DNA of 35,743 bases, from assembly GCA_026418655.1 (NCBI GenBank), contig JAOAAW010000195.1:1-35743 (forward strand), in the 5' to 3' direction. Position 1 is the stretch's first letter. The number at the start of each line of letters is the position of its first letter. Below, one piece after another: positions 1-8,146 of this stretch. The stretch comes from a bacterium (GTDB lineage Bacteria; Ratteibacteria; UBA8468; B48-G9; DTJG01). The position numbers and the translations under genes were made by a program. The notes beneath the pieces were generated by a model. That model saw nothing but the letters and a program-made list of their open reading frames with translations. It ran no database searches and was not told the DNA's origin.

Positions 1-1279
1 GCCCTGCGCCGACTCCAATAATTTGATTCAATGTTCCAAGCACAATCGCATTGGATTTCACATGCTTGCAGATGATGGCGGCAAATTTCAGTGCTTCCAT
101 TTCTTCCTTTGTTGGCTGGCGCTTTGTCTTTACTTCAAGTTTTTCCCAGTTAAGATTGTCGGGTGTCTGAAGTAATATCCCTGAGGATGCGCCTTTTATT
201 TCATATTCAGTGTCTTCCATCACAGGCATTTCAACGAGCCGAAGGTTTTCTTTTGCAGAAAGGATTTCCACTGCCTCTTTTGAAAAAGATGGCGCAATTA
301 TCACCTCAAAGAAAATATCCCTGATTGCTTTTGCGGTCTCTCCATCAAGGGGTCTGTTAAGCCCAATAATACCACCAAAGGCACTCAATGGGTCTGTTTG
401 CAATGCCTTTTCAAATGCCTGCTTCTGGGTGTCTCCGATCGCAGCACCACAGGGATTGTTGTGTTTTATAATACAACAGCTCGGCTGGTCAAACTCGCAC
501 GCTATTTTATAGGCGCTTTCCATATCAAGGATATTGTTGAAGGATAGCTGTTTTCCCTGTAATTGCTTCCATGATATTTTTTTATCAGCACACTGGTACC
601 ACGCTGCTTTCTGATGCGGATTTTCTCCATAGCGAAGCTGTTCTATCTTTTTGTAATAAAAGCCAATTTTATCTCTGAATTCTTCCTTCTGCGTTTCTTT
701 ATCAAAATATCTGCTTATAAGCCAGTCATAATAACTTGTGGTATGGAAAACTTCTGCAGCGCATCTTCTTGAAGTTTTTTCTGAAATACCGCCCTGTTTT
801 TCAATTTCTTGAATAATCTCAGGGTAAAATTTGGGGTCAACAACAACACAAACAAACTTCCAGTTTTTTGCAGATGCCCGTATCATTGAAGGTCCGCCAA
901 TGTCAATGTTTTCTATCAATTCTTCGTCTGTTGCGCCTTCAGAGAAAAAAACCTTCTCAAAAGGATAAAGGTTAACAACAACAAGGTCAATCCTGCTGAT
1001 ATTGTGTTTTGAAACCTGGTCAATATGCGATGGGTTATCCCTTTTGAAAAGAATTCCACCGTAAATAAAGGGATGAAGGGTTTTCACCCTTCCATCAAGA
1101 ATTTCTGGAAACCCTGTGATTTGAGAGATTTCCTTTACATCAATACCTGCTTCCCTTATGGCTTTTGCTGTGCCGCCTGTGGAAATTATTTCAACATTGT
1201 TTTTTGCAAGCACCTTTGCAAGGTCAATAAGTCCTGTTTTATCAGAAACACTTATCAATGCCCGTTTTACTTCAATCAT
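1..1279 (-). CDS. purH: PurH, bifunctional AICAR formyltransferase / IMP cyclohydrolase (3' end beyond window)
   Basis: Catalyses the last two steps of de novo purine synthesis in the cytosol: formylation of AICAR, then ring closure to IMP. I read 426 codons from the ATG at 1279; the frame stays open to base 1, so the last roughly 90 residues lie outside the window. The N-terminal cyclohydrolase domain begins VKRALISVSDKTGL and carries STGGTAKAIREAG, GRVKTLHP and NLYPFEK. The formyltransferase domain has RYGENPHQKA and the catalytic KHNNPCGAA loop, followed by DPLSAFGGIIG. A GGGGGA ribosome site lies just before the ATG. It starts 22 nt after the helicase gene and is the fourth gene of the pyrR-pyrB run. 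In the segment after TLHP this copy reads FIYGGIL, with Tyr where many homologues have His. Identity is secure. Confidence 0.97.
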   Translation of the reverse strand, partial: MIEVKRALISVSDKTGLIDLAKVLAKNNVEIISTGGTAKAIREAGIDVKEISQITGFPEILDGRVKTLHPFIYGGILFKRDNPSHIDQVSKHNISRIDLVVVNLYPFEKVFFSEGATDEELIENIDIGGPSMIRASAKNWKFVCVVVDPKFYPEIIQEIEKQGGISEKTSRRCAAEVFHTTSYYDWLISRYFDKETQKEEFRDKIGFYYKKIEQLRYGENPHQKAAWYQCADKKISWKQLQGKQLSFNNILDMESAYKIACEFDQPSCCIIKHNNPCGAAIGDTQKQAFEKALQTDPLSAFGGIIGLNRPLDGETAKAIRDIFFEVIIAPSFSKEAVEILSAKENLRLVEMPVMEDTEYEIKGASSGILLQTPDNLNWEKLEVKTKRQPTKEEMEALKFAAIICKHVKSNAIVLGTLNQIIGVGAG

Positions 1280-1301
1280 TTTTCCCCCTTTTTGAAAAAA
1301 A

Positions 1302-3212
1302 TCAGTCAAATTTCCAGAATTCAATAAGATGACCGGGAATTTCCTGAATAAAGATTGACTTGCGATACGAGAAGTTTCTTGGATCTGACATATGATAGGT
1401 AATGTACAGATCTTCTTTTGCCCTCGTAATTCCGACATAAAAAATTCTTCTTTCTTCTTCTATCCCGGCATAATCATTACTTGAAAGAGTATGCGGGAAA
1501 TGAAAAGCAGAGACCCCTATAATAAAAACTATTTTCCACTCAAGTCCTTTCGCCTGATGAATGGTCGATAGTATGAGAACATCTTTTGTGTCTTTGATTT
1601 CACCTCTGAAATGTTCCTGTAAACTTGTCTGACTGATAAACTCTTCAACATTATTCCATGTGCTTGAAATTTCTCTTAAACTTTCAATATCAGCAAGCCG
1701 TTGTTCCCAGTCAAGATAATGGGATTCAAGGTAATCCTTATAGAAATTATTTACAATTATTCCTATCTGTTCAGGCACCTGTTTTGCTTCTCTCATGTTC
1801 TTCAAAAGATTTTTGAGATTTTCCCATCCCTTTTCAGCAGTTGAAATAAGTTTTATTCCATCAGAATTTATTATTTCATCTATGTTTGATTTCCCTCTTA
1901 CAAACGCTATTATCTTATCCCTTGAAGATTTCCCGACCCCTCTTGTCAGGTTCAGAACTCTTACCCAGGAAAGTTCGTCCTTTGGGTTTTGATATACCCT
2001 GAAAAAGGCAATGATATCCTTGATGTGCGCCATTTCAAAAAATCTCAGGCCGCCCCTCACAACATAGGGGATATTAAGCTTGTTAAGTTCAATTTCAATT
2101 TCAGCCGACTGATATCTTGACCTGAATAGAATTCCAATGTCAGATGGCCTTACCTTTTTTAGAAGTTCTTTTACCCTGTTTACCACAAAAACGCATTCAC
2201 TATGTTTATCATCACACTCAATCACAACTGGTTTTACTCCTGACTCCTTGACACTTTTCAAAACCTTGGGAAACTGATATCTGTTATGGGATATTACACT
2301 GTTTGCAAGGGACAGAATTTCAGGAGTGCTTCTGTAATTTGTCTGCAGGTAAAAAAGTTTTGCATCAGGATAAATCTTAGGAAAATCAAGAATATTCTGA
2401 ACAGTTGCGCCTCTGAAACTGTATATACTCTGGGCATCATCACCCACAACCATGATGTTTCTGTTAATTCTTGCCAGTTGATAAAGTATCAATGCCTGTA
2501 TTCTATTGGTATCCTGGTATTCATCAACAAGTATGTAAAGGAATCTTCTTGATATTTTTTCTCCTGGCTCCTGCATTGTAAGAATCTTGAGCCAGAATGA
2601 AAGTAAATCATCATAATCAACAACACCGAGTTCCCTTTTTCTTTTTTCATATGCATCGTGAATGGTCTCCAACCTTGCAATGATGTTTGAAAAATGTGGA
2701 TAGCGAGTCATTATAAGGTCTTTTATGGTTTCTGAAGTATTGGCTGATAAACCCAGAATTTCCTGAATTACTTCAGGAGCAATTTCTTTGTCCGGCAAAA
2801 TTTTTTTTGAAACTTCTCTTATGATAGAAAGCGAATCCTCGCGGTCAATGATAACATAGTTTGGTGATAGAGAAGCATAATGGCTGTATTTTCTTAAAAA
2901 AACATTGGCAACATGATGAAATGTGCCTGCTACCAGTGTTTCAGGAACTTTTCCAAGATACTTTTCTATCCTTCTTAACATTTCTCTTGCAGCCTTGTTG
3001 GTAAATGTAAGCAGGCATATTCTTGATGGTGGGATACCCTGTTCAAGCAGATACATTGTTCTGTAAATCAGTACCCTTGTTTTTCCAGAACCAGCGCCTG
3101 CAAGAACAAGGCATGGACCATCGCCTTCCCTGACGGCTTTCAGTTGTTCAGGATTTAAAAAAGCCTCGTAATTGATCTCAACCGCTGATTCAAGATTTTG
3201 TCTGGTGTTCAC
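1302..3212 (-). CDS. UvrD/PcrA/Rep-type superfamily 1A DNA helicase
   Basis: ATP-driven 3'-5' DNA helicase of the UvrD/PcrA/Rep class, acting in repair or replication restart. All SF1A motifs are present in order: Walker A AGAGSGKT (residues 38-45), LTFTNKAA (Ia), DEYQDTN (motif II, about 230), GDDAQSIYSFRGA (III), TNYRST (IV), STIHQAKGLEW (V) and EERRIFYVGITRAKEDL (VI). At 636 residues it is shorter than E. coli UvrD or PcrA (about 720) and lacks their long C-terminal tail, so the exact orthologue (UvrD, PcrA or Rep) is not assigned. It starts with GTG, and the GTGA overlaps the pyrB stop by 4 nt, so it is probably translationally coupled to pyrB. No independent ribosome site is obvious. Confidence 0.93.
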   Translation of the reverse strand: MNTRQNLESAVEINYEAFLNPEQLKAVREGDGPCLVLAGAGSGKTRVLIYRTMYLLEQGIPPSRICLLTFTNKAAREMLRRIEKYLGKVPETLVAGTFHHVANVFLRKYSHYASLSPNYVIIDREDSLSIIREVSKKILPDKEIAPEVIQEILGLSANTSETIKDLIMTRYPHFSNIIARLETIHDAYEKRKRELGVVDYDDLLSFWLKILTMQEPGEKISRRFLYILVDEYQDTNRIQALILYQLARINRNIMVVGDDAQSIYSFRGATVQNILDFPKIYPDAKLFYLQTNYRSTPEILSLANSVISHNRYQFPKVLKSVKESGVKPVVIECDDKHSECVFVVNRVKELLKKVRPSDIGILFRSRYQSAEIEIELNKLNIPYVVRGGLRFFEMAHIKDIIAFFRVYQNPKDELSWVRVLNLTRGVGKSSRDKIIAFVRGKSNIDEIINSDGIKLISTAEKGWENLKNLLKNMREAKQVPEQIGIIVNNFYKDYLESHYLDWEQRLADIESLREISSTWNNVEEFISQTSLQEHFRGEIKDTKDVLILSTIHQAKGLEWKIVFIIGVSAFHFPHTLSSNDYAGIEEERRIFYVGITRAKEDLYITYHMSDPRNFSYRKSIFIQEIPGHLIEFWKFD

Positions 3213-4132
3213 TGTATATTTCTGACTGTGAGATACAGCACTGCCATTCTTACAGCAATTCCATTTGTAACCTGCTGAAGAATTAGCGAATTTTCCTTTT
3301 CCGCTGCTTCTGTCGATATTTCAATTCCTCTGTTCATAGGTCCTGGATGCATCAGGAAAAATTTATTCTTTGAAAAACCAAATTTTTTTAAGTCAAAACC
3401 AAAAAAATTCCTGTATTCTGAATGAGACGGAAAAAAGTTTTCCTGCTGTCTCTCTTTTTGAAGTCGCAACAGATAAACGATATCGGCATCCTTTACAGCA
3501 TCAGATATTGAATAACAAACCCTGACTCCTGTTTTTTCAATCCCTGAGGGTATAAGTGTGGGTGGACCACATACAGTAACCTTTGCTCCAAGTTTCGTGA
3601 AGCCCCAGATATTTGACCTTGCCACCCTGCTATGAAAAATGTCTCCAATAATCGCTATTTTTATCCCTACAATTTTGCCAAAAATCTCTCTCACAGTAAA
3701 AAGGTCTAAAAGTGCCTGTGTAGGGTGCTCATGACATCCATCACCTGCATTGATGACTGCTGCCCTGACTGACCTGCTTATAAGATAAGGTGCACCTGAA
3801 ACAGAGTGTCTCACAATGAAGCAATCAACCTTCATCGCTTCAATGTTTCTGGCAGTATCAACAATGGTTTCTCCCTTTGATACACTTGATGTGCTCACCT
3901 CAAAATTTAATACATCTGCAGAAAGCCGCTTTCCAGCAAGCTCAAAAGAGGTTTTTGTCCTCGTACTTGGTTCAAAGAAAAGATTGACTATTGTCTTTCC
4001 TCTGAGTGCAGGTACTTTTTTAACAGGTCTCGTGCTGACTTCCTTAAAAGAGCTTGCAGTATCAAGAATATATTCTATTTCTTCACGGTTTAATTCTTCC
4101 AGTCCGAGCAAATCTTTTCTTTTCCAGTTCAT
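3209..4132 (-). CDS. pyrB: Aspartate carbamoyltransferase catalytic subunit
   Basis: Makes N-carbamoyl-aspartate from carbamoyl phosphate and aspartate, the committed step of pyrimidine synthesis. The 307 residues match the family length. Visible motifs are the carbamoyl-phosphate loop FFEPSTRTKTSFE (residues 53-65; usual form STRTRTSFE), SVSKGETIVDT, the GDGCHEHPTQALLD segment and the aspartate-binding HPGPMNRG near the C terminus. It overlaps pyrR by 4 nt (ATGA) and the helicase by 4 nt (GTGA). There is no regulatory pyrI and no pyrC next to it, unlike many pyr operons; allosteric control is therefore not indicated here. The pairing with pyrR points to UMP-responsive control, as in Bacillus-type pyr operons. 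Confidence 0.97.
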   Translation of the reverse strand: MNWKRKDLLGLEELNREEIEYILDTASSFKEVSTRPVKKVPALRGKTIVNLFFEPSTRTKTSFELAGKRLSADVLNFEVSTSSVSKGETIVDTARNIEAMKVDCFIVRHSVSGAPYLISRSVRAAVINAGDGCHEHPTQALLDLFTVREIFGKIVGIKIAIIGDIFHSRVARSNIWGFTKLGAKVTVCGPPTLIPSGIEKTGVRVCYSISDAVKDADIVYLLRLQKERQQENFFPSHSEYRNFFGFDLKKFGFSKNKFFLMHPGPMNRGIEISTEAAEKENSLILQQVTNGIAVRMAVLYLTVRNIQ

Positions 4133-4659
4133 TTTTTTGCTGTTATAATGACTTCTTCAACATCATCAACCTCTTTCAGTCTTACTTCAACCATCTGTTT
4201 TTTCCCTGTAACAACCTTTATACCATGATAATCTGCCTGTATGGGTAGTTCCCTGCAATTTGTCCTGTCAACAAGAACAAAGAGTTTTATAATTTTAGGT
4301 CTACCATAGTCAATAATCTGATCTATGGCTGCGCGTACTGTTCTTCCTGTGTACAGAACATCATCAACAAGGAGAATCTTTTTTCCTTCAGGCCCAAACA
4401 ATAGTTCTGAACCCGAAACAACGGGTCCACTTCCTATATCACTGAAATCGTCCCTGTACAGTGTAATATCAAGAGAACCATAGTCAATATTTCCTCCTGT
4501 TTTTCTGTCAATGATTTTTTTAATTCTTTCAGCCAGTACTGCGCCCCGCCTTTTTATACCAACTATGGCAGGGTCTTTTCCCATATCCTTTATAACCTGG
4601 CAGGCAAGTTTTTCCAGGATTTTCTTTATTTCTGTGGATGAAAGAATTCTATTTTCCAT
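4129..4659 (-). CDS. pyrR: PyrR, pyrimidine operon regulator / uracil phosphoribosyltransferase
   Basis: Member of the PRTase fold that in Bacillus binds UMP and pyr mRNA to cause attenuation, with side activity as a uracil phosphoribosyltransferase. The PRPP-binding signature ILLVDDVLYTGRT sits at residues 95-107, after AIVGIKRRGAVLAERI (31-46); 176 residues is a typical length. It is the first gene of the operon and overlaps pyrB by 4 nt. I see no Shine-Dalgarno sequence ahead of the ATG, and a TAAAAT hexamer ends only 6 nt before it, which suggests a leaderless or near-leaderless transcript. No PyrR-binding anti-antiterminator stem could be recognised in the 111-nt upstream gap, so the mode of regulation is open. 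Confidence 0.93.
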   Translation of the reverse strand: MENRILSSTEIKKILEKLACQVIKDMGKDPAIVGIKRRGAVLAERIKKIIDRKTGGNIDYGSLDITLYRDDFSDIGSGPVVSGSELLFGPEGKKILLVDDVLYTGRTVRAAIDQIIDYGRPKIIKLFVLVDRTNCRELPIQADYHGIKVVTGKKQMVEVRLKEVDDVEEVIITAKK

Positions 4660-4770
4660 ACGTATATTTTAACCCAGAAATTGTTTTACGGGAAAACTCG
4701 TTGCGATAAATAAATTGTTTAATTGTGTGATAGAATAAATATGAAATTTTCGGAACAAAGAGGATGAAAT
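4660..4770. promoter_or_regulatory. Divergent intergenic region, pyrR (-) / UroD-like gene (+)
   Basis: These 111 nt must hold the start signals of two divergent operons. On the minus strand a TAAAAT hexamer ends 6 nt before the pyrR ATG, with no ribosome site and only a poor -35. On the plus strand an AGAGGA ribosome site precedes the ATG at 4771, and TTGTTT (4715-4720) with TAAATA (4736-4741, 15-nt spacer) is a weak promoter candidate. No terminator-like hairpin followed by a T run is evident. Confidence 0.35.
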
Positions 4771-5784
4771 ATGACAGAAAGAGAAAGATTGTTGAACTGC
4801 ATCGAACTCAAAGGAGATGGTGAGATATTTTCAAGTGTTTCAATTATACCGACTGTTTGGGATAACAATAAAGAATATTTTGAAAAAATACAGAAAGAAT
4901 GTCCAAATGTTCCAATTGGAGTTTCAAGGGATGAAACAAGGAGAGCAGGAAATAAAGTTAGAGATAAATGGGGTTGTCTGTGGATATATCCCCTTGACTA
5001 TCTTGATGGTCAGGTCATTGAGCATCCACTGGATAACTGGGAAAAATTAAAGGATTATAAACCACCTGACCCTGAAAAATATACTGACTGGGAAAAGGCA
5101 AAAAAAGATATAGAAGAAGCGAAGAGAAAAGGAAATTTTACTTCTGGCGGGGTTGACCATGGCTTTTTCTTTCTTCTTATCACATATCTTCGGGGTTTTG
5201 AAAATGCAATGATTGATTTTGCTGAAGGCAACAAAAACATCTTTAAATTGATAGAAATCATTGAGAATTACTGGCTTGGAGTGATAAAAAAATGGATTGA
5301 CATTGGTGTTGATATGATAGGTTTTGGAGATGATTTAGGTTTACAGACTTCTCTTCCAATGAGCCCGCAGGCATGGAGGAAATACATAAAACCATCCTAT
5401 ATGAAATTTTTCGGGCTTTGTCGTGATAACGGTGTTCACGCAGGCCTTCATACTGATGGCTGGATTGTTTCAATTATGGAAGACCTTATTGAATGCAGGT
5501 TAAGTGTGCTCAATCCACAGGATATGGTCAATGGAATTGATAATATAGAAAGATTGCTGAAAGGAAGGATCTGTATAGACCTTGATATTGACAGGCAGCA
5601 CATAACATATTCAGGAACACCTGAGGAAATTGACAGACATATCCTTAACTGTGTGAAACGACTTGGTTCAGAAAAGGGTGGATTGATTTTGAAGTTTGGC
5701 GCTTATCCTGGAACACCGGTTGAAAATATTGGAGCAGTTATTAAAGCATTTGAAAAATATCGTTATTACTGGGTGAAAAAATGA
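4771..5784 (+). CDS. Uroporphyrinogen decarboxylase-like (URO-D superfamily) protein, not HemE
   Basis: The fold family is recognised from the C-terminal half: GFGDDLGLQTSLPMSPQAW, a HAGLHTDGW segment, then a LKFGAYPGTP end typical of UroD-like and corrinoid methyltransferase relatives. The N-terminal arginine-rich substrate loop of true HemE is missing, so haem synthesis is unlikely. The zinc motif of MtaA/CmuA methyltransferases (H-x-C) is also absent: the equivalent strand reads HTDG. Substrate and reaction are therefore unknown. The ATG at 4771 has AGAGGA ahead of it. The stop overlaps the next start by 4 nt (ATGA), tying it to a secreted esterase and a pentose-phosphate epimerase. Such genes are often found beside sugar-degradation genes in uncultured bacteria; a role in handling a catabolic intermediate is inference only. 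Confidence 0.8.
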   Translation: MTERERLLNCIELKGDGEIFSSVSIIPTVWDNNKEYFEKIQKECPNVPIGVSRDETRRAGNKVRDKWGCLWIYPLDYLDGQVIEHPLDNWEKLKDYKPPDPEKYTDWEKAKKDIEEAKRKGNFTSGGVDHGFFFLLITYLRGFENAMIDFAEGNKNIFKLIEIIENYWLGVIKKWIDIGVDMIGFGDDLGLQTSLPMSPQAWRKYIKPSYMKFFGLCRDNGVHAGLHTDGWIVSIMEDLIECRLSVLNPQDMVNGIDNIERLLKGRICIDLDIDRQHITYSGTPEEIDRHILNCVKRLGSEKGGLILKFGAYPGTPVENIGAVIKAFEKYRYYWVKK

Positions 5785-7487
5785 ATAAAATTATACTTTT
5801 TCTTTTCGGCCTGGTTTCAATGGTTTTCAGTCAAACAGATTTCGTAGAACCGATTTTCAATCTGGAAAAAATTATCAATGAACCCCTGGACACAAAGATT
5901 ATAAACACCAGTAAGAAAGAAAATATCGTAATTCAGGAAATTGAATTTACTTCTGAACACTATCAGGGAAAGCCAGTAAGAATTTATGGAATTATCGCTT
6001 TTCCTGAGGATGCAAAAACGTTGCCTGCAATCTTCTGGAGTCAGGCAGGAATGGCACCAGCAAATACTGGGATGCCAGAATTTTTTGCAAAAAGGGGATA
6101 TGTTTGCATGTGTATCACCCTGCCTCATTCTATCTGGAATCCAAATGTGGCATTCAATACAAAAAATCCTGAAGATGGGAATATGACACACTATGCCATA
6201 GCGCAGATGAGGGCGATTACATATCTGACCAGTATCCCGCAGGTCAATCCTGAAAGGATAGGTATTGGCGGGTCTTCTTATGGCGGCTTTTTTTCAACAT
6301 TGATTGCAGGCGCAGATCCAAGAATTAAATGTGGGATGTCATTTTTTGCTGGTGGAAATATGGCTTATGGAACGCATATCCCTCAGTTTACACAACTTCA
6401 ATCGCAACAGGATATTGAAATATGGAACAAAACAATAGACCCTGCATTGAGATTGAAATTCAAAAAGGTTCCTTTTTTATGGGGAATTGCAACAAATGAC
6501 AACTGGTTTTATTTGCCATCAGTTATTAAAACATATCAGGAATCCATAGGTGAAAAAAGGATGGCCATTGTACCCATGTGGGAACATGGTTTTCCTGAAG
6601 AAATTGATGAGCAGCTTTTTTCCTGGTTTGATATCTACCTGAAACAATCAAGAAAACCCTATAACAGGGTGTCAGAATTATCCATCAAAAGAAATGGGAA
6701 TAGACTTGTGGCTGCATGGGGTTTTAATGGTGAAAATAAAGTTAAAAGGGCAGAACTTGTCATAAGTTATGGAAAAGTTGCATTGTGGAAGTACTGGATA
6801 CATCGCAATTACATTGTCCTTCCTGCGAAAATCAAGGGAAATACTGCAACAGGTGAAATTCCTGTGGTAGAACCAGGCATTGAAATGCTTGTTTATGGAA
6901 ATATTATAGATGAAAATGAGGTTATGATATCTACTGTTCCTGTTCAGATAAAAGCAACTGATTATGGAATAAAAAAACCAAATTGTTCTACCAAATTCAA
7001 TCTTTTTCAGTGGAAGATTTTTGACCATAAAACAGAAATAAATTTCAGAAGGATGGGCTTTACAGCATTTACCTTTGATTATGAAACCAGAAAAAATGAC
7101 ATGCCATCGTTAAAGGTTGAGCCATCAAAAACAGGGAAAAAATCCCAGGTATTGCTCAAACTTCACCATGTCCCAGAGCATTCTCATAAACTCAAGATAT
7201 GGGTTAAAGCAGAAAAACCGACTGAAATAAATGTGAGTGTGAAAGCAGTACAATTGCCTGATTCACAATCAGAAATTGTAAAAAAACTCAGGAAACAAAC
7301 AGAAGATAACACGGTTCTGCCTGTTTATTCAAAAACATTTGCCATTGATGAGAAATGGAAATTGGTTGAGGTTGATTGCCAGTATAATAATGAAGACATT
7401 GAAGGATATAATCTTTTGATTTCATCAGGTCAGCAGGTGCCTTACTGGATAAACAGTATCATTTTTGAGCCGGTATGGAAAAAATAA
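5781..7487 (+). CDS. Secreted alpha/beta-hydrolase, acetyl xylan esterase-like, with C-terminal beta-rich domains
   Basis: Likely a periplasmic or secreted carboxyl-esterase that removes acyl groups from polysaccharide. Residues 1-17 form a signal peptide (MNKIILFLFGLVSMVFS). The hydrolase domain spans about 45-290: the nucleophile elbow GGSSYGG gives Ser166, Asp240 sits in ATNDNWFY and His269 in MWEHGF, a complete triad. Sequence style is that of the acetyl-xylan-esterase/dienelactone hydrolase group. Residues about 300-430 and 430-568 have alternating beta-strand character with many aromatic residues; the last looks like a carbohydrate-binding module but I cannot name its family. It overlaps the UroD-like gene by 4 nt and the epimerase gene by 13 nt. 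Activity on xylan rather than another acylated glycan is not shown by the sequence. Confidence 0.8.
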   Translation: MNKIILFLFGLVSMVFSQTDFVEPIFNLEKIINEPLDTKIINTSKKENIVIQEIEFTSEHYQGKPVRIYGIIAFPEDAKTLPAIFWSQAGMAPANTGMPEFFAKRGYVCMCITLPHSIWNPNVAFNTKNPEDGNMTHYAIAQMRAITYLTSIPQVNPERIGIGGSSYGGFFSTLIAGADPRIKCGMSFFAGGNMAYGTHIPQFTQLQSQQDIEIWNKTIDPALRLKFKKVPFLWGIATNDNWFYLPSVIKTYQESIGEKRMAIVPMWEHGFPEEIDEQLFSWFDIYLKQSRKPYNRVSELSIKRNGNRLVAAWGFNGENKVKRAELVISYGKVALWKYWIHRNYIVLPAKIKGNTATGEIPVVEPGIEMLVYGNIIDENEVMISTVPVQIKATDYGIKKPNCSTKFNLFQWKIFDHKTEINFRRMGFTAFTFDYETRKNDMPSLKVEPSKTGKKSQVLLKLHHVPEHSHKLKIWVKAEKPTEINVSVKAVQLPDSQSEIVKKLRKQTEDNTVLPVYSKTFAIDEKWKLVEVDCQYNNEDIEGYNLLISSGQQVPYWINSIIFEPVWKK

Positions 7488-8146
7488 AAGACTTAAGAAA
7501 AAGGGTATATGAGGCAAATCTACTTCTACCAGAATATGGTCTTGTTGCGGGCACCCAGGGAAATGTGAGCGGTCTTGATAGGAAGAGAAACATTGTCTAT
7601 ATCAAGCCAAGCGGTGTGCCCTATGAAAAAATGAAACCTTCTGATATCGTTGGAATTGATTTTGAAGGAAATGTTATTGAAGGAAGATTAAAGCCATCCG
7701 TTGACTGGATTCACCATATTTTTATTTACAGAAACATCCCTGAAACCTGTGGAGTTGTTCACACCCATAGTGTTTATGCCACTGTTTTTGCTGCCTGCGG
7801 TATTCCAGTACCCTGCCTTACCACTGGACAGGCAGATGTTTTTGGCAGTGAAATACCTGTCAGTGAGTATGCTGACAATAAGTCAGACAATATTGGAAAG
7901 GCAATTTTGAAATACAGGAAGCCAGGTTGTCCTGCGGTAATTCTCGGCAAACACGGAGTTTTTACATTTGATACCAGTCCTGAAAAGGCAGTTTTTGCAG
8001 CCCTTATGACAGAATACTTTGCAAAAATAAACCTGTTTGCCATAATTCTGGGGAACCTGAAAGGAAAAAAATTAAGCCCTCTTTCAGAAACCGAAATAAA
8101 AAAGTGGTATGAAAGATACCATGGAAAGGGCTATGGTCAGAAATAA
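7475..8146 (+). CDS. L-ribulose-5-phosphate 4-epimerase-like class II aldolase family protein
   Basis: Zinc enzyme of the class II aldolase/epimerase fold; the best fit is the AraD/UlaF/SgbE group, which turns L-ribulose 5-phosphate into D-xylulose 5-phosphate. Seen: GTQGNVSG (26-33), KPSGV (44-48), VHTHS with zinc ligands His96 and His98, and a third His160 in LGKHGVF. The position that is Glu in fuculose aldolases is Asp77 (KPSVDW), as in AraD; Asp121 (QADVF) and a late Tyr220 (HGKGYGQ) match AraD's catalytic pair. The 223-residue length fits. It overlaps the esterase gene by 13 nt, so the operon links extracellular de-esterification to pentose entry into central metabolism. Its stop abuts the stop of the convergent msbA-like gene with no base between them. 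Confidence 0.83.
   Translation: MEKIKDLRKRVYEANLLLPEYGLVAGTQGNVSGLDRKRNIVYIKPSGVPYEKMKPSDIVGIDFEGNVIEGRLKPSVDWIHHIFIYRNIPETCGVVHTHSVYATVFAACGIPVPCLTTGQADVFGSEIPVSEYADNKSDNIGKAILKYRKPGCPAVILGKHGVFTFDTSPEKAVFAALMTEYFAKINLFAIILGNLKGKKLSPLSETEIKKWYERYHGKGYGQK

Noticed and set aside
210-512. 100-codon plus-strand frame
   Set aside because: Antisense to purH, whose minus-strand frame is continuous and carries family motifs throughout.
4660-4770. PyrR-binding attenuator upstream of pyrR
   Set aside because: No sequence resembling the conserved PyrR-binding loop and no terminator/antiterminator pair could be found by eye.
4771-5784. Assignment as hemE
   Set aside because: The N-terminal arginine motif and catalytic Asp context of uroporphyrinogen decarboxylase are missing, and no haem gene is nearby.
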